Source of the DNA: Trichoplax sp. H2
Taxonomy: Eukaryota > Placozoa > Uniplacotomia > Trichoplacea
Assembly (NCBI GenBank): GCA_003344405.1
Contig: NOWV01000067.1
Coordinates: forward strand, 124,001-188,000
Direction: 5' to 3'
DNA length: 64,000 nt
The notes under the pieces are model-generated. The model saw nothing but the letters and a program-made list of their open reading frames with translations, had not been told where the DNA came from and did no database searches. The position numbers and the translations under genes are program-made. Below, piece by piece: positions 1 to 12,563 of this stretch (position 1 is the first letter of the stretch; each line of letters opens with the position of its first letter).

Positions 1-1365
1 CAAAGGTGTTATCTTGTCATGCTGACAGATATTATCCAGACGGAACATACGTACACAAGTATACTGTACATGACTGGGATTACAGAATACTACAGTACAG
101 TTTTTCATCATTTTACAGTACCCTTCTCCTATTGAATTGTTGTACCTCAAAAAATGTCTATCCCATCATCGAATTAATTTTAAATCTTACAAAAGTTTCA
201 ATTTCAAAGACTGATCACGTTCGATGAAGTCAATAAGTGTAATATTCGTGGAAGATTGAACAGACGGATGGACGGGGAGGCTTTACCACCAAATATAGTG
301 TACTGTACTGTACACTTGTACAGTGTACAGTCCAGTACAGTACAGTATAATAATTAATTAAAAGCGGCACTGTAATCGTTGCTAGGTTGCTAGGTTGCCA
401 CGCCAATAGTGACGTCATTCATCGTTCAAATTATCCATGAATTTAATTAATAATTAACTTTCGCTAATTATTAAACGCTGTACGGTATTTTACGGAACAC
501 TGATCACCCGATATACGAGAAGATCATAACACGAGCAGAAATTGCTATGTCATGAACTAATATTTACCTAACTCTGCGTAGAGTTAATATGGTATAGTAA
601 TAGAGTACTGTAGATTGTACAGCGTACAATCTACGAACCTAACAGTCCAATATAACATGACTGTGTTGCTCGTATTAAAATCAAGCGAATTAATCGAGAC
701 AACGCATTCGATTGGCAATGTAAGCTTATATACTAAATGAAATGTAGGGACAACATATGGAATAACATGTAATTGCTATTTCGCGTAACTTATAGTATTA
801 TAAACAGCAAGTGCTCATTTTCCAAAAGTGTTTGATATACAGTATATCATATAAATCAGCATCAATTAATAAACCGTGTAGTATTTAGGTGATTTTTCTC
901 TGTGTAACGAAATTGTGTCTGTATACTAAATGCTAAAGGATTTGCAATGCATATGTAAGGGCAAGTTTAAGAATAATAATGATTCATAAAAAATAGAGTG
1001 CTGAAAGAACAGTACTGATCGTGAGTAATTTTCGTGGCATATGTGAAATGAAAAAGGTCGAGTATGATGGCAGTCACTGCATTACCAATGCCGTAATAAA
1101 GTATGTGAATTATTTCTCCGACAGGGTATACTCGTACATGCAAGTCATATCCTGAGACTATGATTAGGTACAAGTAAAAGTCATGTATAAGCATTTCGAT
1201 AAATATAAAGAATCTTTAGTATACTGCAGCTAGTACCGCTGACCTGAATTAAATCAAGTTTACTTCTATTGTAAAGAAATTATAGCGTTGTAAGATATTA
1301 CTACGTCCATATGTGCAACATGTAGAACTACTACGGTACTATACAGTAGAGTGCTTCTAGCATAC
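1..1365. other. Intergenic or intronic AT-rich DNA, no gene recognised
   Basis: AT-rich sequence with short clusters of the palindromic words TACTGTA and GTACAGTAC, for example at 300-350 and 600-635. I found no exon that can be supported. It may be intron or 3' sequence of the minus-strand gene whose first two exons lie at 1366-3142. Confidence 0.4.
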
Positions 1366-3142
1366 CTGTCAGGACTCCGTTCCTCGTTACTCAAGTATTT
1401 CTCTATTTGCTCCACATTTAATTGGCCTTGGTCGTCTACGAATTGATCCACATCTACGAATAAAAATTGGAATGAGTAAATTATTACTGAGCATAAAATT
1501 TTTTAATTATCAAAATATTGGTTATGATAGACAATAAAAAACGAATGATATTCTCCGTGAATACATATAAACAGTGCTGTAGAACGTGCAATATATACTG
1601 TATTCACTGCAATAGACTAGATAGCTACAGCACTGTAACCGCACTTTCGATCAGCATCTAACAAGACATACAATGTACCATGCAATATGAAAAGCAGAGA
1701 AAATAAGAGAAGCTCGAGTGAATGATGCAGTAATACTACCATACTATTAAGCAAATGAGTTATTGCTGGTTTAGATTCTATTTATTTACTGCACTACGCT
1801 TGCACCATTATGGGAAGGCCAATTCTTCGGGCTAATAGTAATAGCAGTATGATCAGCCTACCTGCAGTATTTGCTATTAGTATCCATCATGTATGCTGAC
1901 AGTAGGAAAAGACTGCATAGTGGAGATCATTTCATGTACTGTACAGTACTATATCGGAGTAAGTACATACTGTATAGTTAACAGTAATTCGACACAGCAT
2001 TGTATTATTAACTAAAGCGATCAATTAACGCTCCTTCAAAGAATTGCTGCTTGTATTGACTATCTCTGTAAATCTTGATTGAATAATCCAATTTACGGAT
2101 TGAACTCAGCATGCCGATCGATCAGTGTTGGAACACTGATGCCGACAACAACTGTAGCGATTCACAGCAAGTACTGTACAGTGTACAGTAAGCGTGGTAA
2201 CGTAATTTATCGTTCAATTTTGAGAGTTTAAAATAATTGATCCATCCTATCTCTCGATCAACTAATTCTTGACAGGAATTACTTTCAGGATAGAATATGC
2301 TAACTTGGTATCAAAAGAAAAAAATGGCATCTAGTTGAGTCAGCACTGTTTACATAAGTTCCATACTGTACAGTACAGTACTGTACTGTATGAACCGAAC
2401 CTTTTTCAGCGGTAACAGCATGATATCAGTGAAGGACAGCCCGGGTACAGTTGGTACAGTGTACAGTACATAGGGTACAGTACGCTACTTTCAGATAGTA
2501 CTGTAGTGCGCCGAGTTGATAGCCTTCGTTCTTTGCAATATTAGCAATTTTGTACGCTTACACTAGCACCAACAATAAAGTATGCAAAAAGGAGTCAAAA
2601 CTTGGTACATAGAAAACCGCACCAAAATTCTTCTCTTTCTGTATACGGGGTGCATAAATGTATAAATAACAGTGAAAAATATGTTCTATGGCACAGTGAA
2701 GTATATAATCTAGTAGGTTAAAATGCCGTAATTATAATTCATTAGTGATAATGGTTGTAGGCAGGTAAACTGAAACGATACTGTAAGACTGTACAATGTA
2801 CAGTAATTGGAAAATAGAGACAACATGAGCACTACAATACCACTAGACAACATTAACATTATAAAATAACTGCATTGGTACCGATAAACGACCTGATTAG
2901 ACTCGAATTCAATGTTATACATTTCAACCAAAAAACATGGATAGAATGAAATGGATAATGGATAATATATAATAATACTGTCGTAGCGTCAAATCAAAAG
3001 GAAATAAGAGTGTCATTGAACCGAGACTTGCCCCAATACGCTCTACGAGTCTATTGACAAACCAATCTTATCAAGAAAAATAGAACTTACCGTTTAAAAT
3101 GGTGCGAGGATCTTCAGTAGGGAAAGTAGTAACTGAACTCAT
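1366..3142 (-). CDS. Unrecognised gene, first two coding exons (partial)
   Basis: Two short minus-strand exons join in phase. Exon 1 (3142-3091) starts with ATG, encodes MSSVTTFPTEDPRTILN and ends at a GTAAGT donor with one base left over. Exon 2 (1453-1366) follows a TTCGTAG acceptor, completes that codon as Asp and encodes DVDQFVDDQGQLNVEQIEKY, then an acidic stretch ending NEERSPD, followed by a GTATGC donor. The joined peptide of about 46 residues is hydrophilic and acidic and looks coding, but I do not recognise the family. The downstream exons were not found in the remaining 1.3 kb and probably lie left of the window. The intron (1454-3090) is long for this genome and contains palindromic GTAC repeats. 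Chance open frames cannot be excluded. Confidence 0.4.
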
Positions 3143-3164
3143 TCTTAAGTTGTGCTACTTTCAA

Positions 3165-3166
<2 letters not shown>

Positions 3167-3200
<34 letters not shown>
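3167..3200. repeat. AT dinucleotide microsatellite
   Basis: A run of alternating A and T about 34 bases long, broken once by a C near its start, just upstream of the unrecognised minus-strand gene's start codon. Confidence 0.9.
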
Positions 3201-3937
3201 GGTTAGATAAATGGACGATATGGAGCGTCAGATGGCAACAGCGTGAATAGATGGCACAAGACGGGGAGAATCGTGGATAGCTATGAAGTTAAGATATCGA
3301 GGCAATAAGGTGATCGTGTTGAAAATCTAGGATGTAAAGTCCTTGATACCACTGTTGATAATTAATTAGGGTCGTGTGCCAGTATATTGGCGTATTAGTA
3401 ATTCTGTCTTGAAAGAATTGACGTCTTGACGATCTACAGATTTCTTTTTTTCAAGCTTTGCCTTGTACTTGTACAGTATGGTTACACGGCAATAATGCAC
3501 TACAATATACTGTAGAGTCCAGTAGCAGCAAGCGGAAGAGATTAAGAAATACTTTTAGTTAAAAAGATGAACAATGTGCGGCTGTAGAGTAGACTACTCT
3601 GTCATCTACTCTATCATAATAACATTGCAAATAATAAGAAGAATTGCCCCCCAAAAAATGCCGTAGAATGCAGGCAATAGTGGTCTAAAGATGCTGTATC
3701 GATGGGAACACCAACTTTTCAAGCGAGAACAAGTTAGAATAACGATCACGGATTGTTGGAAATCCGTAACTGCCGTAAGGCTGCACCGCTTGTTTGCATC
3801 AATTGCGTCATGAAGGAACAATAATGCAAGGCGTGAACCGTGAACTGTGGACTGTGGAATATGTTCGGGATCATACCTCTATGATCATACCATACAGTAG
3901 AAGAAAAACCACGAGATTTGTAAACAAAAGAAAGCAC

Positions 3938-4045
3938 AGTACTGTACAGTACACTGTCGTTTACAGTACATTGCACTGTGTAAAAATAGGACAGTACAGT
4001 ACTGTACACGGTACATACAGTACAGTATACTGTACAGTACTAGAC
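3938..4045. repeat. Palindromic TACTGTACAGTA repeat array
   Basis: Densely packed, self-complementary words (GTACAGTAC, TACTGTA) cover about 100 bases and can fold back in many registers. The same words form arrays at 4527-4600, 27430-28230, 45015-45110 and 53935-54370. Long low-complexity open frames across the array, rich in Tyr-Ser-Thr-Val, are by-products of the repeat. Confidence 0.85.
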
Positions 4046-4526
4046 CATACGAGTATAGCAAAGGTTGTTTGAATCATTGGTTACCCCGTCTTCTACTACT
4101 GTACTTGTATGGTCTACTGTACCCGTACTTCATTTTTCCATTCCGATTTACTGATCGAGTCGAGCGGTAAATCGTTGAGAATAATTTTCCCTCAAAAGAA
4201 TACAGTAGACTGCAGAAGTGGTACCTCGTATCATGAAAGCATTGCACTAGCTTTTATGCGATCTATTATTCTACTGATGCACTCTTCTACACATTGCAGC
4301 TTAAAGCCTTTAAGACCATACGCAGTAGTTTTGTCCTTTCTTCAATTAATTAATCACGTAAAATAATATGCGAGCATCCCACTCGCCAAAATACAAACAT
4401 ATGGCGATGGACTTCGATCGGACAGACTGAAACCTTGACCAACAGTACAATCTCACCAGTCGAGATCTTCATAATGAGGCTGTTGCAGTGACTGTCGTTT
4501 ACGCTGTAAAACCATAAATTTGTCAA

Positions 4527-4600
4527 CAGTACAGTGTACAGTACTGCACACTGTACAGCTACAATGTACATACTGTAGTCGACAGTACTGTACTGCACGA
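4527..4600. repeat. Palindromic GTACAGTAC repeat array
   Basis: A second short array of the GTACAGTAC/TACTGTA family, about 260 bases upstream of the DDB1 start codon. It can form hairpins. Any regulatory role is inference from position only. Confidence 0.8.
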
Positions 4601-4861
4601 ATCGAAAAAAAAAATCCCTTGCTACAGTATCGTATACCACGCATTGACGATTGCGCGGTTAAAGCCATGACAGACTAGTCAGAGGACTAAGCATCACTGG
4701 CAGTGAACAAAGACTACTCAATAATCAGCAGCAAAATTGCTTTCCTGCTAACTCGCTTGGAAGATTCAAGACTGACTTTGGAGACTAAAATTCAAAGATT
4801 GTGAACGGCTTGCATTTGCTACAACCTTTGCTATGCAATAATTCAGTTAACTTACACCATA

Positions 4862-7800
4862 ATGGCTTGTAATTACGTTGTCACAGCTCATAAACCTACA
4901 GCGGCCAACGCTTCATTATTCGGCAATTTCACTGGCCCCCATGATCTCAATTTAATTGTGGCTAAAAACAATCGTTTGGATATTCAACTGGTTACCGCTG
5001 AAGGGCTTGTACCACTTCTAGATGTCGGAGTCTACGGTAGAATTGCTAGCATGCAGCTAATAAGACCTGAGGTATAGTAATGACAATTATGAAAATAGGG
5101 GACTAGCAACCAACGTCAAATGATAGCCATCATCTTCCAATCTCCATCCAGTCATCTTACTGTAGTCGTAACGTTATACTTACTACTGTATACTCGTAAA
5201 CTGAGATTGGATAGTTGCATGCGTGTCTGAAGTCTTGATGACTGGTGGACGTAACATGGCTACAACTACCAATAACAACAAAAATGAAATAATTGAAAAT
5301 GTATCGCTGCATGTATTTCAGTTCGCTTTCAGCAGTTTTAGCCTAGTATACGAAGAGCTTCTTCAAAAGGTGACTGGGTCTATTGTGCAATAACGTGCAT
5401 CCTTGATTTCATTTCGACACCCTATTGGAAATGATATCTTGTAGCAAGTAAACGTTCAGAAAATTTCAACACTTTCCTATTCTTTCATCAAACCAAGCAC
5501 CAAATGGCATGGATAGACAAGGCTGTAGTGACTGACATAAAATCTCAAATGGTAGTCTACAGTGCTGTGCTGATGTCAATGGATGCACACTTTGCACTCG
5601 ATCCCGCGCTTGCATGCTCGTACCATTCATTATTTACAGCTTGTACAGCATGTTACATTTTACATTTCGTGCTATACTTTCTTTCTCTGCTTACAAATGC
5701 AGTCAATTCTCATTTATTATGATACGATATTGTGCAAGGATTGGATCACATTTCACCTACAAGTCCAATGGGATATATGCATAATACATTTTCCAACGCG
5801 TTACTCATATTTGAGGCTATTCTGGACAGTTGGCATACATACCAACGCGTGAATCATACTCTTGATATACTGTATTAGTCCATCCCTAAAAGTGAATGAA
5901 ATCCTACAGTACTGTACTGAAATCTTGAATCGACGATGCCCTGCGCTTGCCATAATAATTGACCAGTTCTGCCATGGCGATTTTAATATACCTTAGTGAC
6001 ATAACGAATTGATGATGATGGTTGCTGTCCGTACGTAACTCAATATTTCATACCGAAGGATTCGTTGAATACAACGACCAAACCGCAAATACTAAATCAC
6101 AAATACTATATCTTACCTTCAGCTCTCGTTATCAAATTTAAACTGAGTTCATTATGTTTCAGCTTTAGATAAAATTTATAATTATTAGCGTAACTTGCAA
6201 AACGATTAGAGAGTATGCATTGCTTAGGTTGATAAAGATCTTTCTATTGACAATTCTAGCTATAACTAATTGGAACTTGATTTCGAACCTTCAGGATAAC
6301 CGATACAACACTGATAAATGCATGCTTTTACTTACAGAATGAAAATTGTGATTTACTATTCGTTTTAACGTGCCGATATCGCGTCTGTATTTTGCAATAT
6401 AAACCAGAAACTAAATCAATTATTACGCGGGCTTACGGTGATATGAAGGTGAGTTAATTCTATGGTTGTTGACGTTAAATTAAATTTACAAGTGTACGAA
6501 AAATTATTAAGTAAAATGATATATATTGTAGAATGGTTTAGTGAGCATAGTAATAGCTTCTTACTGTATTCAAAATCTTGACTAATTATGATAACAAAAT
6601 TCGGTACGATAGATTCGCTTTGACAATAAATCCAAACAGATATTGTTGTAATACTTAAAAGGCACTAACTTATATTAAAAGGGTATAACGTAAACTCTTG
6701 TTTAAAGAGATAGCATAGAAACTTTTATCAATTTGTTATACCACGGAGGTGCAAATGGTGCACGAACACATTTCTTATGTAATATCTTTATGTGTATGGT
6801 TGCATCTACACAGAATCGTGTCAGCAGGCCCTCGGAAACGGGATTGATCGGTATAGTCGATCCAGATTGTAAAGTGATTTGTTTAAAATTATACGATGGG
6901 TGGTTAAAATTAATCCCGTTAGAATTAGATACCGATAAAGAAATGAGTGCTGAGGATGTCAGGTAATACAGTGTAGAATTGGCTTAAGCTTTATATCTTA
7001 TATCTTTGAATGGATTTTAAACACAATTGCTATTATATCGTAAAGGTTGCATTATAAAACTCAATTCTTGTAGATTGGAAGAATTACAAGTTCTTGATGT
7101 CAAATTTCTTTATGGCTTTACAGAACCAACGATAGCGTTAATATATGAAGTAAGTGCAATACTTAAATTAACCACCAACTCCTACCTAATCAATCACGCT
7201 ATGCAGTAATAATGTCTTTATAATTGTGCATATGTAAATATTACTTGATATGCTATATGTACTGTAAATATTAAACTTTCCTACCGATATGCGTATCTAT
7301 GATACAATTTACAGAGTGGTCAGAACCGGTATTTGAAGACCTACGAAATATCTCTGCAAAATGCCGATATACATCGCCAACCCTGGAACATCGGGAAAGT
7401 TGAGGAAGAAGCATTTATGATCTTACCTGGTAATTTCAAAATGATTGATTGCAGCTATAGTCAGATGCCATTTATGTCTTAACGAATCGATAGTGTTTAA
7501 TATTGAATGATACAGTACAGTACTTACACTATTCTTATATCTCAATCATTCTAACAACAGTTCCGCCTCCTTCGTGTGGAATGGTCGTTATCGGTGCAGG
7601 ATCTATTTCATACTATAAAGGTCAAGATAGCTTACATATAACTCCAGCTAGCCTTAAGGTGATTATGACAGCGATTTTTTAGATCTGATAACACTTGAAA
7701 GCATTGAATAGGTACTTGAAAACATCTGCTATATTAACATACCATTAATAACCATTCTAACGCAGGATCGAATCACATGCTTTGGCCGTGTAGATTCGAA

Positions 7801-10800
7801 TGGCTGTCGCTATCTTTTGGGAGATTATAGTGGTAGACTGTTTATGCTTATATTAGTTCAAGAACATTCGCAATCTGGAATAAAAGTCAAAGATCTTTGC
7901 TTAGAATACCTAGGAGAAGTAATTCTATAGTTTATAAAGTACTTAAGTATATCTAATAAAAGTTTTATACACAGCTCATGAATATTTATAACTTACATAT
8001 AGACGTCTATTCCAAGTTGTATAACGTACCTCGATAATGCATTTGCCTATATTGGCTCCTCTTGTGGCGATTCCCAGCTTATTAAGGTAGTCCCTGAGTA
8101 AATTCGAATAATCGAATGAAATATGTTTTCAATTTTCATTTATTCCTTCATTATAGTAATTTATTTATTTACTTCATAGCTGAATACTTCACCGGATTCA
8201 GAAACTGACTCTTATATTGATGTGATCGATAATTTTACCAACTTGGGTCCCATTATTGATATGGTTTCTGTGGACTTAGATAAACAAGGACAAAGTCAAG
8301 TATGATTAAGTTTCAATCACTGAGTAAACGGTGCAGCAATTACTTATTGTGTGCTAATCATAATTTTGAAAAATTGGAATGCTGTAGCTTGTCACTTGCT
8401 CTGGTTTTGGTAAGAATGCCTCATTACGGGTCTTAAGAAACGGCATTGGCATTCATGAATTGGCGAACATAGATCTAGACCATATTTGTGGTATTTGGCG
8501 TTTACGAACAGTTTCTCGCAGTATAAGTGAATATGATGATGTTTTGGTGCTTTCTTTCGCTGGTCATTCTCGGTATGGTTATTACTGATAGCTAAACGCT
8601 GATATTTATTGTTTATCACTGAGCATGCAAATCTATTTCCAACATAAAGCTTTTTAAAATTTGACGGCCGAGAAGTTGAAGAAACTGATATTTCTGGTTT
8701 CGATGATTATAAAGAAACTGATTTTGCGGCTAATGTTGCTTTCGATCAAATAGTTCAGGTACTAGAGGACATTGCATGTATTCAGCCGTATAGATTTTAC
8801 GCCGATAAATTATCTTTCAAATTTGTGCAAATTCGAAATTGCTTGTTTTGATAGATATCAAACGAATCTGTCCGTCTTGCTGGCTGTGATGGAAGAGGCC
8901 TACTACAGTAAGTCGTTTAAATTGTTACTAAAGAAACCTATTAAATCTGCTCATGCAGTTGTATAATATCAGTCCGGTTATCCAAATGTAAGGGAGTGGA
9001 AACCACCGAATGGAAAAACTATTAGCAAGTCAACTGCTGGCAATACGCAAATAATGGTAGCCAGTGGTTGTGAATTATTCTATCTAGAAATTGGTGAGGG
9101 CGAACTGAAGCAAGTCAGGTATTGTATACTTCTAGCATAATGAGCTATTGCTTAAGTTGTGTAATTTGTATTTAATTAATAGTAGTTGAATGAAACTTTA
9201 AACTTTGCAATTACATCTTTTTAATTTACTATATCTCGTCAATACAGCAATATTTCATTAGAGCATGATATCGCCTGCATTGATATCAGTTTGAAAGGTA
9301 CGATGTACATTTTCAATATCTTCATTTAAGAATTCTTGTGGATGTTGGCAAGCCCACTGTCGCAATTAATTAATACTTTTTATATTATTTTTATATTATT
9401 TCTAGATGATAACGAGCGGGCTCAAATTTGCGCTGTCGGCCTCTGGGTTGACATGTCTGCTCGACTGTTATTACTACCCAATTTGCAGTTGATGCTCACG
9501 GAGTCCCTTGGTGGTGGTACGATTACTATCTGTTTATAATTAATAATATAATTAATCTGGAAAGTGTCATTTTTACAATGATATAATGCCCTCAATCTAT
9601 TTTTAGATATTATTCCACGATCCATCATGCTAAATAGATTTGATAACGAAATTTATCTGTTGGTAGCCATGGGTGATGGTACTCTTGCTTACTATCTGGT
9701 CAATACTACTACCTGTAAGCGGAGGCTACAATTTTTACTGAATCTTAACGTTCAACCAATGACTTGATAAAATTTGCCTTTAATCATGTATAGGTTCCCT
9801 AACCAACAGAAAATCCGTCAACCTTGGCGTAGTACACAGTAACCTGTACACGTTTAAGTCTGGTTCCATTTCAAACGTTTTTGCCTGTAGTGATCGTCCT
9901 ACCGTTATTTATATAAATAATCATAAATTAGTATTTTCGAATGTTAACCTTAAGGTTAGTAGATACTATATCATTTTGTAATAATTCCTGGAAAGGATTA
10001 CAAACATAATTTGATTTCTGTGACGGCTAATCATAATCATTGCCAATGTAGAAGGTAAATTTTATGTCACCGTTCCACTCAGAGTCGTTTCCGAATAGGT
10101 CCGTATTTAATGAAAAGAAATTATTTTTATAAAGCTAATTTCTAAAATTCAAAGTATGCTACACGGTCTAAAAATCTCTCAAACCTTCTTGATATTTTGT
10201 AAAAACTTCCTATTTTTAGCTTGGCCTTAGTAAATGATTCAGGTTTTATAATTGGAACTATTGATGAAATTCAAAAACTACATATCAGAACAAAGCCTTT
10301 AGGGGAAACTACGAGGCAAGTATTTACTTAAACGTTTTCGTTGTTACCTAAATGTTAAAACATCCTTTATAAATCTTGATGTGTTAACTTTTTAAACCAT
10401 CAATTAGGCGAATCTCTCATCAGGAAGAATCCCAAAGTTTCGGCATTATTACCTGTAGAACTGAGGTGCCTTCTGAAGACGACAAAAACTTCGTGCCAAC
10501 TCATCAAAGCGCATCACTACTAGTATCAAACCGTACTATGTGCCCAGAACAAAGTGATAACTCCTCGTCAACTTTTGACAGTGACACTCTTTCAGAGAAA
10601 AATATTGACTCGGTTCTCATTATAGATCAGCACTCTTTAGATGGTATGACATACAAATCTGAACGCAAGATTTTAAATTTTTGTCTTGTGCATATATGTT
10701 TTTAACGAGCCTTCCTTTTTCCTCTACGGCCTTTAGCTCAATGTGCACTCCAGTTACAAGACTGTGAATGGGGCATGAGTTTGATATCATGCATGTTTGA

Positions 10801-12563
10801 GAACGATCCAGAGGCTTATTATTGTGTTGGTACCGCTTTTGTAAATCTAGAAGATAAGGAACCCACCAAAGGCAATATTCGAATATTGAAATACTTCGAA
10901 GGTTAATATAGCTACATTTTGATGTACCAAAATTAATTTGCAAGTTGTTTCTCTTATAGCTAAAAATTTTTAAAACAGGTAAAATTCAACAAGTACACAG
11001 TAAAGAAGTTTCGGGAGCAGTATACTGCATGGTTGCTTTCAACGGCAAGCTTCTAGCCTCAGTCAACAGCACGGTTTGTAAAGAGATTAATTAAGCTTAT
11101 TTATTTGAAATATGATGTCAGTCGAAAGTGTTCGTTGTAAAAAGGCTAATAAATTGCTGCAATCTAAAAATGAAATTTAGGTTTCTGTTTATGAATGGAC
11201 ATCTAATAAGGAGTTAGTAGAAGAAACATCGTTCCATAATAACGTCCTGGCTCTATATTTGAAAACTAAAGGAGATTTTATTCTCGTAAGTTTACGTGAA
11301 TTTAAAAGTAAATTTTATTTCATGTGACTAAAACAATGCCGTAACGATAATTTCTTTCTAGATTGGGGATCTAATGCGGTCAATTTCGTTATGCGCTTAT
11401 CGACCTATGAATAATGAGATCGAATTGGTATGAAATGTCATAAATATCCCTTTAATACTACAATATGGAACTGAATTTGTATTACCGTATATGTTCAGAT
11501 TTGCAAGAACAATGACCCTAATTGGATGACCGCTGTGGAAATAATCGATGATGATTCTTATTTAGGTGGCGAAAATTCTCATAACTTATTTACCTGCCAG
11601 AAGAATAGGTTCGCTATTGTTCGAGTTGTTAAATTTTAAACTTCGAAGCTGCGTTCACTTAGACTAATATTCACGCGTAAGTCTGTTAGCATTAAATAGC
11701 ATATCAATATGTTATTGACAGTTCGTCGTCAGAAGAAGAACAGAAACATTTACCGACGGTCGGTGTTTATCATGTGGGAGAATTTGTAAACGTTTTTAGA
11801 CAAGGTATTAGATCCTTTACAACATGTGAAGCAAATTAACATTGCCACAGATTGAAAATGTAACTATTCGTTTTGATTGTTTAGGGTCTTTGGTAATGCA
11901 AAATACCGTTGATATCCCTGATAGCGTACAAGGCTCTATCTTGTTTGGTACTGTATCTGGTGCAGTTGGTAGGTAGCTGTCATGATTTATTTATCTATAG
12001 CTTGTATATGTGCTAACGAATGGCATAAATGAAATTAATGATGCAGGTGTTGTGGTTACATTGGCACCAGCTATGTTCGAATTTGTTTCGGCAATTGCAA
12101 ACAAACTATCCACTGTTGTCAAAGGCGTTGGGAAGATTGAACACCAATTGTATCATTTTATATGCATTGCTATTTAATCTTTAAGTTAATTAGTGAAAAA
12201 GTGATAGTTATTTAGAAATGGCATTTGTTACAGAGAGATTGATAAGTAATTAATCATAGCAACTTATTGACCTGAATGATAAACTACAGCTGGCGCTCAT
12301 TTTCTAATGATCGTAAGACTGAGCCGTGCCAAAGTTTTGTTGATGGCGATCTTGTTGAGAGCTTCTTAGACCTTTCGCCGGAAGATATGCAAAGAGTTGC
12401 AAACGGATTAACTGTACGTACCGCTAGAATTGTTTTTCATGAATACTTAAATTATAGAAATTAAACGATCTTCAAATTACAGATACAAACTGCGGATGGC
12501 ACTCGCCCGGCTATGGTAGAGGATGTTTTGAAAACCGTCGAAGAACTTAGTCGTATACATTAA
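4862..12563 (+). CDS. DDB1: DNA damage-binding protein 1 (DDB1), 30 exons
   Basis: Adaptor of CUL4 ubiquitin ligases, which bridges the cullin to DCAF substrate receptors and acts with DDB2 in UV-damage recognition. The start reads [20 protein letters not shown] and the end TVEELSRIH, both matching DDB1 of other animals; conserved landmarks include GRPSETG-like [66 protein letters not shown] and [12 protein letters not shown]. Exons: 4862-5071, 6338-6448, 6814-6962, 7074-7149, 7315-7429, 7561-7658, 7766-7918, 8003-8086, 8180-8299, 8388-8572, 8650-8758, 8855-8907, 8973-9118, 9248-9297, 9406-9516, 9607-9714, 9794-9954, 10052-10098, 10220-10315, 10408-10643, 10737-10901, 10979-11073, 11181-11285, 11362-11427, 11499-11608, 11722-11804, 11885-11968, 12047-12149, 12290-12413, 12483-12563. 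The exons sum to 3434 bases, one short of a 1144-residue frame (human is 1140); the missing base lies at the exon 12/13 junction. Three beta-propellers and the CPSF_A-type C-terminal region are therefore all present. Intron 19 starts with GC. Confidence 0.96.
5072..6337 (+). other. DDB1 intron 1
   Basis: A 1.27 kb intron, the longest in DDB1. Open frames near 5504-5852 inside it show no family similarity and no conserved splice context. One short palindromic GTACAGTAC-type motif occurs near 5905. Confidence 0.8.

Larger units (their letters stand above)
3143..4861. other. Intergenic region upstream of DDB1, repeat rich
   Basis: No gene recognised. It holds an (AT)n microsatellite at about 3167-3200 and two dense palindromic GTACAGTAC arrays at about 3938-4045 and 4527-4600. 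The proximal 200 bases before the DDB1 start codon are free of such repeats and presumably contain the DDB1 promoter and 5' UTR. Confidence 0.5.

Noticed and set aside
966-1194. Minus-strand frame with GIGNAVTAIILDLFHFTYAT, possible third exon of the left-edge gene
   Set aside because: In the phase required by exon 2 (one base needed) the stretch hits a stop immediately, so it cannot be the continuation.
3746-4072. Open frames on both strands rich in Tyr, Ser, Thr, Val
   Set aside because: They are translations of the palindromic GTACAGTAC array and have no splice context or domain. The same applies to frames at 27498-28302 and 53921-54325.
5504-5852. Two overlapping open frames in DDB1 intron 1
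   Set aside because: They lie inside a well-supported intron and have no conserved domain or splice signals.
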